Source: Alphaproteobacteria bacterium (GTDB lineage Bacteria > Pseudomonadota > Alphaproteobacteria > GCA-2731375). Taken from it: a stretch of DNA of 41,131 bases. The notes beneath the pieces are model-generated. The model was not told the DNA's origin and made no database searches. It saw only the letters and a list, made by a program, of their open reading frames with translations. Below are positions 15,433-23,659 of the stretch, in pieces. The position numbers and the translations under genes are program-made. The stretch lies in the NCBI GenBank assembly GCA_016869175.1, contig VGEV01000013.1:1-41131 (forward strand), given 5' to 3'. Numbering within the stretch: the first letter of the stretch is position 1; each line of letters begins with the position of its first letter.

Positions 15433-16329
15433 ATGACCCGTCGCCTCAGCCCGCACGAGATCGAGCAATACCGCGAGGAAGGCTATCTCGTGGTGCCGGA
15501 ACTGGTGGGCCGCGCGCGGCTGGCCGAATTGCGGCGCGAGGCCGATCGCATCGTGGCCGAGGCGGGCAGGGTGGCCGCCAACGACGATGTCTACGATCTG
15601 GAGGACAGCCACAGCCCGGCCAACCCGCGCGTCCGGCGCATCAAGACCCCGCATCGCTGGTCGCAGGTGTTCCTGGCCGCCGTTTCGGCGCCGGAGATCC
15701 TGGATGTGCTGGAGCCGTTGCTCGGTCCCGCCATCCGCCTGCACGGCACCAAGCTCAACATGAAGTCGGCCGGCTATGGTGCCGCCGTCGAATGGCACCA
15801 GGATTGGGCGTTCTATCCGCACACCAACGACGACGTGCTGGCCACCGGCCTCTATCTCGACGACTGCGAGGAAGGCAATGGTCCGTTGATGGTGCTGCCG
15901 GGCAGCCACAAGGGGCCGCTTCACGACCACCATGCCGGCGGCTTCTTCTGCGGCGCCCTCGATCCGGTGGCCAGCGGCCTCGACTTCCGGCGCGCGGCGA
16001 AGCTGATGGGACCGGCCGGCAGCCTGACCATCCACCACGTACGGGCGGTGCACGGCTCGGCGCTGAACACCTCCAACCGGCCGCGCCGGCTGTTGCTGCA
16101 CGAATATGCCGCGGCCGACGCCTGGCCGCTGCTCGGCATGCGCGACAGCTTCGAGGACTTCAACGCCCGCGTGGTGCGTGGCCAGCCCACCATCGAGCCG
16201 CGCGTCGCGCCGGTGCCGGTGCGCATGCCGCTGCCGCCGGCGCCGCACCAGGGTTCGATCTACGAGAACCAGAAGGGGGCGGGCCGCCGGTTCTTTTCCC
16301 GCCTGGAAGAAGTCCGCGCGGCGGAATAA
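15433..16329 (+). CDS. phytanoyl-CoA dioxygenase (PhyH) family protein
   Basis: 298-residue Fe(II)/2-oxoglutarate-dependent oxygenase. The iron site is His122 and Asp124 in EWHQDWAFYPH and a distal His207 in AVHGSALNTS; Arg218 or Arg219 (NRPRRLLL) would hold 2-oxoglutarate. LYLDDCEEGNGPLMVLPGSH is the typical core. It hydroxylates an organic acid, often alpha to a carboxyl or CoA thioester, with release of succinate and CO2. It begins the plus-strand set PhyH, ABM monooxygenase, EamA transporter, with gaps of 9 and 22 bases. No strong ribosome site is seen. Substrate unknown. Confidence 0.9.
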   Translation: MTRRLSPHEIEQYREEGYLVVPELVGRARLAELRREADRIVAEAGRVAANDDVYDLEDSHSPANPRVRRIKTPHRWSQVFLAAVSAPEILDVLEPLLGPAIRLHGTKLNMKSAGYGAAVEWHQDWAFYPHTNDDVLATGLYLDDCEEGNGPLMVLPGSHKGPLHDHHAGGFFCGALDPVASGLDFRRAAKLMGPAGSLTIHHVRAVHGSALNTSNRPRRLLLHEYAAADAWPLLGMRDSFEDFNARVVRGQPTIEPRVAPVPVRMPLPPAPHQGSIYENQKGAGRRFFSRLEEVRAAE

Positions 16330-16338
16330 GGGGAAGCC

Positions 16339-16626
16339 ATGATCGGGGTGATCGCGACCATCAAGGTCAAGCCGGGCATGGGGCCGCAATTCGAGGCGGT
16401 GGCCAGGCAGCTCGTCGCCAAGGTCAACGCCAACGAACCGGGCTGCAAGCTTTACGCGCTCTATCGCGGCGAGCAACCGGACAGCTACGTCTTCCTCGAA
16501 CGCTATGTGGACGAAGAGGCCATGACGGCGCACCGCCGGGCCGAGCATTTCCGCACGCTGGGGGCGCAGATGGGTCCGTTCATGGACGGCCGCGCCGAAG
16601 TGCGTCGGCTGGCCGAGGTGGCGTAG
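16339..16626 (+). CDS. antibiotic biosynthesis monooxygenase (ABM) domain protein
   Basis: 95 residues, ferredoxin-like ABM fold: MIGVIATIKVKPGMGPQFEAV, then EPGCKLYALYRG, YVFLERYVDEEAMTAHRRAEHF and LGAQMGPFMDG. Members such as YgiN oxidise quinols without cofactors, and others act on polyphenols or as dimeric degradation enzymes. Residues HRRAEHFR form the conserved helix near the presumed active site. It lies nine bases after the PhyH stop with an AAGGGGAAG ribosome site, so the two oxygenases are probably co-expressed. Small size and context suit a quinone- or product-handling role, which is inference. Confidence 0.87.
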   Translation: MIGVIATIKVKPGMGPQFEAVARQLVAKVNANEPGCKLYALYRGEQPDSYVFLERYVDEEAMTAHRRAEHFRTLGAQMGPFMDGRAEVRRLAEVA

Positions 16627-16648
16627 CGGCCGGCCGCCGGTTCCGCCC

Positions 16649-17515
16649 ATGGCGGCCGCCGCGCCGTGGCTCGACCGCCTGGCGCCGTTTGCCTTCGTGC
16701 TGATCTGGAGTTCGGCCTTCATCGCGGTCAGGGCCGGCCTGCCGGACGTCAGCCCGCTCTATTTCCTGGCGGTGCGCTTCAGCTTGGCGGCGGCCTTGCT
16801 GCTTCTCGTGATGTTGTGCATCCGCGGCAGCTTTGCCGGGCTCAATCGCCGCTGGCCGCATTTCGTCGTGGTCGGACTGTGCATCAACGCCCTCTATCTG
16901 GGCGGCGCCTATGTCGCCATGCGCCATCTCAACTCGGCCACCGTGGCGCTGATCCAGTCGCTGCAGCCGCTGGCGGTGGCGCTGGCCTCCGGGCCGCTCC
17001 TGGGCGAGCATTTCCGGCCGCTGCAATGGCTGGGCTTCGCGCTGGGCATCCTGGGCGTGGCCTTCGTCGTCGGCCTGAAGGCCACGACTGGAAGCGAAAG
17101 CCAGGGCCTGGTCACCGGCTTCCTGGCGATCGGCTTCTTCATTGCCGGCACGCTCTATTTCAGCCGCTACTGCAAGGCGGCGCCGCTGCTGCCCGCCAAT
17201 CTGGTGCAACTTGCCACCGGCGCCGTCGGCGGCTGGCTGCTGGTGGGCCTGTTCGAGCGCCCGCATGCCGAGTGGACGCCGACCGCGCTGTTCACGCTCG
17301 GCTATCTCGTTCTCGTGGTCTCGCTGGGCGCCATGGCGCTGTTCTTCTATCTGCTGAAGACCGGATCGGCCGGCAAGGTCTCCGCCAATTTCTACCTGAC
17401 GCCAGGGGTCACCGCGATCATGGGCTGGGCGCTGCTCGGCGAATCGCTGTCGGCGCTGGCCATCCTCGGCTTTGTCATCGCCTCGTTGGGCGTGTTCCTG
17501 GTCAACCGGGGCTGA
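16649..17515 (+). CDS. EamA/DMT family transporter
   Basis: 288-residue inner-membrane protein with ten predicted hydrophobic segments arranged as two EamA repeats (about residues 10-135 and 150-285). The first repeat has FVLIWSSAFIAVRAGLPDVSPL and LNSATVALIQSLQPLAVALAS; the second has AMALFFYLLKTGSAGKVSANFY and LTPGVTAIMGWALLGESLSAL. Members export amino acids, metabolites or drugs. It follows the ABM gene by 22 bases; together the three genes may oxidise a compound and expel it, but the cargo is unknown. It ends three bases before the convergent CaiB gene's stop. Confidence 0.9.
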   Translation: MAAAAPWLDRLAPFAFVLIWSSAFIAVRAGLPDVSPLYFLAVRFSLAAALLLLVMLCIRGSFAGLNRRWPHFVVVGLCINALYLGGAYVAMRHLNSATVALIQSLQPLAVALASGPLLGEHFRPLQWLGFALGILGVAFVVGLKATTGSESQGLVTGFLAIGFFIAGTLYFSRYCKAAPLLPANLVQLATGAVGGWLLVGLFERPHAEWTPTALFTLGYLVLVVSLGAMALFFYLLKTGSAGKVSANFYLTPGVTAIMGWALLGESLSALAILGFVIASLGVFLVNRG

Positions 17516-17518
17516 GCG

Positions 17519-18727
17519 CTAGACCACGCCCTTGGCCCGCAGGTCGGCGACCGCCGCCGCCCCCAGGCCCAGCCGTTCGCCCAGGATTTCCTCGGTATGC
17601 TGGCCGAGCGTGGGTGGCGGCAGACGGTAATCGACCGGCGTTTCGGACAGCCGCACCGGGTTGGCGATGACCTTCACGCCCGCCGCCGTCGCGGCATGCG
17701 CCATGTGCACGACCACGCCGCGGGCCTGCACATGCGGGTCGGCGAACACCTCGCTCAGCTTGTTGATCGGGCCGCAGCCTACTTTCAGCGCCTCCAGCCG
17801 CTCGATCCACCAGCCCGTGGCCTGCCGTTTCATGACCGGCGTCAGCGTGTCGGTGACCAGTTGCCGGTTCTGCACGCGCGCGGCGTTGGTGGCGAAGCGG
17901 GCATCGGCCAGCAGGTGCGCCAGGTCGAATTCCTTGCAGAACCGCTCGAAGGTCGGATCGTTGCCGATCGACAGCACGATGTGGCCGTCGCTTGTGGCGA
18001 ACACCTGGTAGGGCACGATGTTGGGATGCTGGTTGCCAAGCCGGGGCGGGTTCTCGCCGGTCGCGAGGTAGTTCATGCCCTGGTTGGCGAGCCAGGCGAC
18101 GTGGGTGTCCAGCATGCCGATGTCGATCTGCTGACCCTGGCCCGTGGCATCGCGGTGGCGCAGCGCCGCCAACACCCCGATGCAGCCATACAGCCCCGCG
18201 AACAGGTCGGCCACCGGCACGCCCACCTTCTGCGGCAGGCCGTCGGGCTCGCCGGTCAGGCTCATGACGCCGCCCATCGCCTGGACAAGCGCGTCGTAGC
18301 CGGGCCGCGCGGCATAGGGGCCGGTCTGGCCGAAGCCGGTGATCGAGCAGTAGATGAGGCGCGGGAAGCGGGGTTTCAGCTGCGCGTAGCCGAGACCGTA
18401 ATTGGCCAGCGCGCCGACCTTGAAATTCTCCGCCAGGATGTCGCTCTGCGCGATCAGCTTCAGCGCGATGGCCTGGCCCTCCGGCTTGGCGATGTCGAGC
18501 GTGAGCGAACGCTTGTTGCGGTTGACGCCGACGAAATAGGCGCTTTCCTTGGTGCCGGCCATGTAGGGCGGGGCGAAGCCGCGGGTATCGTCGCCGGCCC
18601 CTGGCCGCTCGATCTTGAGCACGTCGGCGCCGAGATCGGCCAGCATCTGCACGCAAGTCGGCCCCGCCAGCACGCGGGTCAGGTCGAACACTTTCAGGCC
18701 CTTGAGCGGCCCCGTCGGCTCGGTCAT
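17519..18727 (-). CDS. CaiB/BaiF family CoA transferase
   Basis: 402 residues, family III (formyl-CoA/carnitine) CoA transferase. N-terminal GLKVFDLTRVLAGPTCVQML, ADVLKIERPGAGD, the interlocked dimer region ITGFGQTGPYAARPGYDALV and the catalytic Asp174 in VPVADLFAGL are visible, then GMLDTHVAWLANQG. It moves CoA between carboxylic acids without ATP. The ATG at 18727 has AGGAAAG upstream. It is divergent from an enolase-superfamily gene, a pairing often found in hydroxy-acid and sugar-acid catabolic loci; the specific donor and acceptor cannot be read. Confidence 0.92.
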   Translation of the reverse strand: MTEPTGPLKGLKVFDLTRVLAGPTCVQMLADLGADVLKIERPGAGDDTRGFAPPYMAGTKESAYFVGVNRNKRSLTLDIAKPEGQAIALKLIAQSDILAENFKVGALANYGLGYAQLKPRFPRLIYCSITGFGQTGPYAARPGYDALVQAMGGVMSLTGEPDGLPQKVGVPVADLFAGLYGCIGVLAALRHRDATGQGQQIDIGMLDTHVAWLANQGMNYLATGENPPRLGNQHPNIVPYQVFATSDGHIVLSIGNDPTFERFCKEFDLAHLLADARFATNAARVQNRQLVTDTLTPVMKRQATGWWIERLEALKVGCGPINKLSEVFADPHVQARGVVVHMAHAATAAGVKVIANPVRLSETPVDYRLPPPTLGQHTEEILGERLGLGAAAVADLRAKGVV

Positions 18728-18794
18728 CGTCTTTCCTCGCAGCCGGCTTCGGCGTCCAGCGGCGGCGCATGGACCGCCGGGGCCCGATGGCGTC

Positions 18795-18824
18795 TAGCTA
18801 TCCGGCGGAACACGGCCCTGGCAA
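18795..18824 (-). promoter_or_regulatory. possible promoter of the CaiB-type gene
   Basis: On the minus strand TTGCCA (18824-18819), 18 bases, TAGCTA (18800-18795); predicted leader about 60 bases. Moderate match only. Confidence 0.3.
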
Positions 18825-18856
18825 GCCATAGTTCGCCGCGTCAGGGGAGGAATGCC

Positions 18857-20059
18857 ATGAAAGTCACCGCCATCGAGACCATCCGGCTGGAGGAGTTTCC
18901 CAACCTGCTGTGGGTCGAGCTGCATACCGACCAGGGCATTTCCGGCCTGGGCGAGACCTTCTATGGCGTGGACAGCGCGGAGGCGCATATCCATGGCCTG
19001 GCGGCCGCCTATCTTCTGGGCAAGAACCCGCTGGAGATCGACAAGCACTCCAAGGGCCTGGTCGGCTATCTCGGCTTCGCGTCCTCCTCGGCCGAGATGC
19101 GCGGCAATTCCGCCATCGACATCGCGCTGTGGGACCTGTTCGGGCAGGCGACCGGCCTGCCGATCTACCAGCTCCTGGGCGGCGCGGCGCGCGAGCGGAT
19201 GCGGGTCTACAACACCTGCGCCGGCTATCGCTATGTGCGCGCCCGGCCGGTGCAGTCGACCGCCAATTTCGGCTTGCCCCAAGGCAAGGCGGAAGGCCCT
19301 TACGAGGACCTCGACGGTTTCCTCAACCGCGCCGACGAACTGGCGGAGAGCCTGCTCGAAATGGGCATCACCGGCATGAAGATCTGGCCCTTCGATTATG
19401 CCGCCGAGGCCTCCGGCGGGCTCTACATCTCCGGCCCCGACCTGGCCAAGGCGATGGAACCGTTTGCCAAGATCCGCAAGGCGGTCGGCAACCGGATGGA
19501 TATCCATGTCGAGCTGCATTCGATGTGGAACCTGACGGCGGCCAAGACCATCGCGCGCGCGCTCGAGCCGTTCGAGCCGTTCTGGTACGAGGACCCGATC
19601 AAGATGGACAGCCTGGGCAGCCTGGCCGAGTACGCCCGTTCAACCCGCATCCCCGTTACCGCCAGCGAGACCCTGGGCGGCCGGGGACCCTTCCGCCAGC
19701 TCCTGGAACTGAACGCCGTCGGCTATGTGATGCTGGACCTGAGCTGGGTCGGCGGCCTGTCGGAAGCGCGCAAGATCGCCGCCATGGCCGAGGCCTGGCA
19801 CCTGCCGGTGGCGCCGCACGACTGCACGGGCCCGGTGGTGCTGACGGCGTCCGTGCACCTGTCGCAGAACGCCACCAACGGCGTCATCCAGGAAGTGGTG
19901 CGGGCATTCTATTACGGCTGGTACCGCGAACTGGTGACCGGCCTGCCGCCCCTGGAGAACGGCTATATCCGCGCCCCCGACGGCCCGGGCCTGGGCATCA
20001 AGCTGCTGCCCGATCTGAAGCAGCGGAAGGACGCCCGGGTTCGCATCAGCAAGCTCTAA
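18857..20059 (+). CDS. enolase-superfamily (mandelate racemase/muconate lactonizing) enzyme
   Basis: 400 residues. Capping domain (1-125) and TIM barrel are both present. Metal ligands read as Glu219 (MDIHVELHSMW), Glu245 (FWYEDPIK) and Glu271 (TASETLGG); the first is Glu where many relatives have Asp. An Asp294-His321 dyad (MLDLSWVGG; APHDCTG) and Lys175 (GMKIWPF) are candidate acid/base residues. Such enzymes abstract the proton alpha to a carboxylate, usually dehydrating sugar acids. The ATG at 18857 follows GGGGAGGA. Divergent from the CaiB-type transferase. Reaction not assigned. Confidence 0.88.
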   Translation: MKVTAIETIRLEEFPNLLWVELHTDQGISGLGETFYGVDSAEAHIHGLAAAYLLGKNPLEIDKHSKGLVGYLGFASSSAEMRGNSAIDIALWDLFGQATGLPIYQLLGGAARERMRVYNTCAGYRYVRARPVQSTANFGLPQGKAEGPYEDLDGFLNRADELAESLLEMGITGMKIWPFDYAAEASGGLYISGPDLAKAMEPFAKIRKAVGNRMDIHVELHSMWNLTAAKTIARALEPFEPFWYEDPIKMDSLGSLAEYARSTRIPVTASETLGGRGPFRQLLELNAVGYVMLDLSWVGGLSEARKIAAMAEAWHLPVAPHDCTGPVVLTASVHLSQNATNGVIQEVVRAFYYGWYRELVTGLPPLENGYIRAPDGPGLGIKLLPDLKQRKDARVRISKL

Positions 20060-20158
20060 TTGTCCAGCCGTTTGTGATCCGTGGCACTGCCGGCGGGACC
20101 GCTGCACCCATGTTTGCTTGCTGCCGGCGTCCGCCAGCGGGTGCCGGGGGAGGAAACG

Positions 20159-20410
20159 ATGTTGCAGGCATCCGCACTGAGCGCCGCGTTGCGAAGCTGT
20201 TTTGCCTCGCCGATTTGGCTGACCGCGGCACCTGAGGAGGCAAGCGAGCGGCCCGCCCGCCGGGTGGAAGCGCGGCCACTGCTGTCGCCCTATCGGCGCG
20301 AACAGGTCAAGCAGATGCGCGCGTTGGCCGAAGAACTGCGCCGCGACGGGCTGCTGGCAGAGGCGTTGACGCTTTTTCAGCTTGCCAAGCGGCTAACCCG
20401 GGAAGCCTAG
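20159..20410 (+). CDS. small hypothetical protein
   Basis: 83 residues from an ATG with GGGGGAGG six bases upstream, which makes translation likely. The N-terminal 20 residues are mildly hydrophobic (ALSAALRSCFASPIWLTA), the middle is Arg/Pro-rich, and the last 35 form a likely amphipathic helix (EQVKQMRALAEELRRDG then EALTLFQLAKRL). No domain is recognised. It stands alone between two enolase-superfamily genes of opposite orientation. It could be a short regulatory or structural protein. Coding status rests on the ribosome site and coherent helix only. Confidence 0.5.
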   Translation: MLQASALSAALRSCFASPIWLTAAPEEASERPARRVEARPLLSPYRREQVKQMRALAEELRRDGLLAEALTLFQLAKRLTREA

Positions 20411-20507
20411 CGTCCCGATGCCGCGGTTCGCACGTCCATCCGCGCGCTCTCAGGCGCATTTCGGAGGCCAAACGACGCCGGTAATTCCATGATTCTCATG
20501 TGGTTTT

Positions 20508-20561
20508 GGATTTGCGATTCCCCACCCAGTCGGCCGCCGAGAGCGGTGGACCTGCAAATCC
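20508..20561. repeat. inverted repeat in the gap before the mandelate racemase homologue's stop
   Basis: GGATTTGC (20508-20515) and GCAAATCC (20554-20561) are perfect 8-base arms with a nested CCAC (20522-20525)/GTGG (20546-20549). The rest of the 20411-20565 gap shows nothing else. Lies just after the 3' end of the minus-strand gene, so a termination or mRNA-end structure is possible; no T-run. Confidence 0.3.
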
Positions 20562-20565
20562 GGCA

Positions 20566-21666
20566 CTAGAGCGTCACCAGATGGGCGCGAACCGCGTCTT
20601 CGTCCCATTCCAGGCCGACCCCCGGCCTGTCCGGGATTTCCAGGTGCCCGGACCGCACCGCATAGGGGCGTTGCAGGATCGGCTCCGCCCAATCCTGCCA
20701 TTCCAGCCAGTGCGCGCTCTCGGTGACCCGCATCACGTGCGCCGCCACTTCGGGATAGAGATGCGTCGACATCGGTATCCCCGCAGCGCCCGCGATCGCC
20801 GCCGCCCACAGCCAGCCGGTGACGCCGCCAATGCGCATGAAATCGGGCATCACGAAATCGCAGGCCTGGACTTGCAAGGCCTGCTGTAGGTCCCGCGGGC
20901 CGTAGAAATTCTCGCCGATCTGGATCGGCGTCTTCAGCTCTCTGGCGAGTTGAGCGAAGCCGCGCAAGTCATCATAGACAATGGGCTCCTCGAGCCAGGT
21001 CAGGTCGGCGTCGTCGAGTGCGTGGCAACGGCGCAAGGCCTCGTCGAGGGTCAGGCCCTGATTGAAGTCGACCATCAGGACCACGTCCTCGCCGACCGCC
21101 TCGCGCACCAAGCGCAGCGTGGTGAGATCGTCGGCAAAGCGCTCGCGGCCAAGCCGCAGTTTCAGTCCGGCGAAACCGCCTTCCGCGCGCAGGGCGACCG
21201 CCTCTTCCGCGACTGCCCCGGGCGGTTGCAGCCACAGACCGTTGCTGTTGTAGGACCTGACCGGCCCCAATGTGCCGCCCAGCAGCACACAGAGCGGCAG
21301 ACCCGCCGCCTGGGCCAGCGCATCCCAGGCGGCCATGTCGAGGCCAGCCACGGCGATCTGCGACTGGCCCTGGTAGCCGACAAAATGCAGCGAACGGCGG
21401 GCCAGATCGTAGAATTCAAAGGGCGCCACCCGGCGGCCCTTGAGCAGCGCCGCGAAATCGTGCAGGGCCGGCACCAGATAACGCAGCATTTTCAGCGTAT
21501 AGGGTTCAAGGTAGGCGCGGCCGACGATGCCTTGCTCGGTCTCCAGATCGATCAGGATGAGCGGCCAGTCGGTGAGGGTCGCAATCCGCGCCACCACCGG
21601 TCGGCGCAGCTTCAGCACGACCGGCCGTGCCCGGATCGCGCGCAAGGTCAATGTCGGTAGCGACAT
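20566..21666 (-). CDS. mandelate racemase family enzyme, K-x-R variant
   Basis: 366 residues that match Pseudomonas mandelate racemase with a constant offset of five: metal ligands Asp200, Glu226 and Glu252, Asn202, the Asp275-His302 dyad (PDFMRIGGVTGW; STHLYPEVAAH) and Glu322 (HWLEWQD) all occur at the equivalents of 195, 221, 247, 197, 270/297 and 317. The KxK motif is K169-L-R171, so the second base (Lys166 in the classic enzyme) is Arg. The fold and one-base proton abstraction should survive, but classic two-base racemisation is doubtful; dehydration or epimerisation are alternatives. It lies 49 bases downstream of the emrA-like gene on the same strand and may be cotranscribed. Confidence 0.9.
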   Translation of the reverse strand: MSLPTLTLRAIRARPVVLKLRRPVVARIATLTDWPLILIDLETEQGIVGRAYLEPYTLKMLRYLVPALHDFAALLKGRRVAPFEFYDLARRSLHFVGYQGQSQIAVAGLDMAAWDALAQAAGLPLCVLLGGTLGPVRSYNSNGLWLQPPGAVAEEAVALRAEGGFAGLKLRLGRERFADDLTTLRLVREAVGEDVVLMVDFNQGLTLDEALRRCHALDDADLTWLEEPIVYDDLRGFAQLARELKTPIQIGENFYGPRDLQQALQVQACDFVMPDFMRIGGVTGWLWAAAIAGAAGIPMSTHLYPEVAAHVMRVTESAHWLEWQDWAEPILQRPYAVRSGHLEIPDRPGVGLEWDEDAVRAHLVTL

Positions 21667-21715
21667 CGCTCGGTGTCTCGCCCGTCGCCTGGCTGAACGG
21701 AATGTTCGAGCGCTT

Positions 21716-23026
21716 CTATCCCTGGTCCGCCGGGAACAGGTTGACGAAGCCGTTCGGCAGCCAGCCCTCGATGCCCAGCATCTGCGCCAGTTCGCGCACC
21801 AGCACGCGCAGGCTGCGGTCGCGTTCGCTGTCGATCGATACCGTCACCGTCATCCCGGCGCGCAGCACGGGCAGGCCCTGTTCCGGTTCGACGTACAGCC
21901 TGACCGGCAGGCGTTGCACCACCTTCACCCAATTGCCTGAGGCATTCTGCGGCGGCAGCAGGGCGAACTCGGCGCCGGTCGCCGGGCTCAGGCTCTCCAC
22001 CCGGGCCTTGAACTTGAAGTCCGGATAAGCGTCGGTCACCAGCTCGGCCTTCTGCGCGACCTTCAGAAAGGTCAGCTGGGTCTCCTTCAGGTTCGCCTCG
22101 ATCCAGGTATTGCCGGTTTCGACCATGGTCAGCGCCGGCTTCGCTTCCTCGACATACTCGCCTGCCTGCAGCTTGACGTTGCTGGCAATCCCGTCGGCCG
22201 GCGCGCGCACCACCGTGCGCTCCAGGTCGAGCAGCGCCTTGTCGAGATCGGCCTGTGCCTTCATCACCTTGGGGTGCTGTTCGGTCGGCAGTTCGAGCGA
22301 GCCGCCCAGCTCCACCAGGATCTTGCGGTTGCGTTCGCCCATCATGCGGATGGCGCGGGCCGCCATCTCCGCCTCGTGCTGGCGCTCGTCCAACTTGGAC
22401 TGCGTGGCGGCGCCGCGTTCCAACAGCGTCTGCTGGCGCTGCATCTCGCGCGACACATAGCGGCCGCGCTCCTCGGCCATGCGGGTTTCCTCGAGCCCGC
22501 CGCGGTATTCGGCCCGCTTGGCCTCGATCTCGCTGCGTGCCGCGCGGAGCTGCTGGCGGGCCGCCTCGACGGCGATCTCGAATGGCCGCGGGTTGATGCG
22601 GAACAGCGGCTCGCCCTTGCGCACGGCGGCGTTCTCGGTCACCTCGACGGTGACCACCTTGCCGTCGATCTCCGGCGCGATGGCCAGGATGTTCGACTTC
22701 ACATAGGCGTTCTCGGTGACGATGTAGCGGGCGCTCTTGCCCCACCAGATCGCGCCATAGACGCAGGCGGCGACCGGCAGCACCACCATCAGCACGAAGC
22801 GCAGCAGGCCGCGCACCAGCCGGCCGCGATGGCGGCGCGACACCTGCAACAGGGGCGGCTCGGCCGGGCGGCTGGGCGTCTCGGCGGGTCGGGCCGGCGG
22901 TTCCGCCGGTTCGCTCCGCCGCGCCTGGCCTTGCCCGGCCACCGCGCCAAGCCGCGGCCGTGCATCGCCGCGGTCCTCGGGCAACGGCCGCAGCGGTTCC
23001 GGTTGGCGTTGCGCGCTATCAGCCAT
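21716..23026 (-). CDS. emrA: HlyD/EmrA-type membrane fusion adaptor
   Basis: 436 residues. A Pro/Arg-rich cytoplasmic tail of about 70 residues precedes one membrane anchor (about 74-96, LLRFVLMVVLPVAACVYGAI). A biotinyl-lipoyl-like half (VTENAYVKSNILAIAPEIDG), a long coiled coil of about 150 residues (Arg/Glu-rich, EETRMAEERGRY) and the second half-motif TVVRAPADGIASNVKLQAGEYV follow, then a beta-barrel domain (WIEANLKETQL, LRAGMTVTVSID). It bridges an inner-membrane pump to the outer membrane. The ATG at 23026 overlaps the regulator stop by eight bases (ATGGCTGA). The pump partner EmrB is not here: the next gene is an enolase-superfamily enzyme. Confidence 0.9.
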   Translation of the reverse strand: MADSAQRQPEPLRPLPEDRGDARPRLGAVAGQGQARRSEPAEPPARPAETPSRPAEPPLLQVSRRHRGRLVRGLLRFVLMVVLPVAACVYGAIWWGKSARYIVTENAYVKSNILAIAPEIDGKVVTVEVTENAAVRKGEPLFRINPRPFEIAVEAARQQLRAARSEIEAKRAEYRGGLEETRMAEERGRYVSREMQRQQTLLERGAATQSKLDERQHEAEMAARAIRMMGERNRKILVELGGSLELPTEQHPKVMKAQADLDKALLDLERTVVRAPADGIASNVKLQAGEYVEEAKPALTMVETGNTWIEANLKETQLTFLKVAQKAELVTDAYPDFKFKARVESLSPATGAEFALLPPQNASGNWVKVVQRLPVRLYVEPEQGLPVLRAGMTVTVSIDSERDRSLRVLVRELAQMLGIEGWLPNGFVNLFPADQG

Positions 23027-23522
23027 TGACAACCCTGGGAGGCTGCGGTTCGTCCGCAATCTGTCTTTCGTATTCAGATGCTTCGGTTATATTCTTCTTA
23101 AGGCGCATCAGCATGTCCTTCAGCACCTCGAGTTCCGACGCGCTGAACCCGCGCAAGGCCGCCGCACGCACATCCGCGGCGCGTGCCCGCATGGTCTGCA
23201 TCAGTTCCTCGACCGCACCCGTCAAATAGACGCGTTTCACGCGCCTGTCACGGCTGTCGGACCGGCGTGCAATCCAGCCCTTCTGCTCCAGCCGGTCCAG
23301 CAGCCGTCCCAACGTCGCCCGTTCGATCTCCAGTTCCTCCGACAGCGCGGTTTGCGAGGCGCCCTGGTGGAAGTAAAGGAACGTCATCACCCACCATTGC
23401 GAGCGGGTCAAGCCGAGCGCCCGCATGCGCCGGTCATAGCTGACGCGCATCAGCCGCGCCGCGTCGTGCAGCAGAAACCCGATATTGCGGTCCGCGTTCT
23501 CGATTTGATCGGCCCTGTCCAT
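23019..23522 (-). CDS. MarR family transcriptional regulator
   Basis: 167-residue winged-helix repressor: GFLLHDAARLMRVSYDRR at the N terminus, LTRSQWWVMTFLYFH, recognition region SQTALSEELEIERATLGRLL, DRLEQKGWIARR and the wing DSRDRRVKRVYLT. Members bind small aromatic ligands and release DNA. It heads the unit with the EmrA adaptor (eight-base overlap), the usual emrR-emrA order. Upstream, a 17-base perfect inverted repeat overlaps its predicted -35, implying autorepression. The ATG lies seven bases after the -10, at the predicted +1, with no ribosome site, suggesting a leaderless message. Confidence 0.9.
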   Translation of the reverse strand: MDRADQIENADRNIGFLLHDAARLMRVSYDRRMRALGLTRSQWWVMTFLYFHQGASQTALSEELEIERATLGRLLDRLEQKGWIARRSDSRDRRVKRVYLTGAVEELMQTMRARAADVRAAALRGFSASELEVLKDMLMRLKKNITEASEYERQIADEPQPPRVVNG

Positions 23523-23528
23523 CCAGGT

Positions 23529-23557
23529 AATATAGTTGCCTTGCTGACAGTCAGCAA
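23529..23557 (-). promoter_or_regulatory. marR-emrA promoter, probably leaderless
   Basis: Minus strand: TTGCTG (23557-23552), 17 bases, TATATT (23534-23529), then ACCTGG and the ATG at 23522. Initiation seven bases after the -10 falls on the A of the ATG. Confidence 0.55.
23541..23557. promoter_or_regulatory. candidate MarR operator
   Basis: TTGCTGAC-A-GTCAGCAA, a perfect inverted repeat with 8-base arms and a one-base centre, size typical of MarR sites. It covers the -35 and part of the spacer of the marR promoter, and lies 103 bases before the divergent SDR start, so it could control both. Confidence 0.6.
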
Positions 23558-23659
23558 CCTGACAACAGCGTGGCTGACATTCCCAACCCGCTGGCTGCAG
23601 GCCGCGCGTTTGGCGATCGCGCTGCGCTAACGTGGCGGGGGCAACGATGGGGGCAGGGA

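Noticed and set aside
17503-17525. Short palindrome at the EamA/CaiB convergent stops
   Set aside because: Only AGCGCT and weak GGTC/GACC arms; expected by chance.
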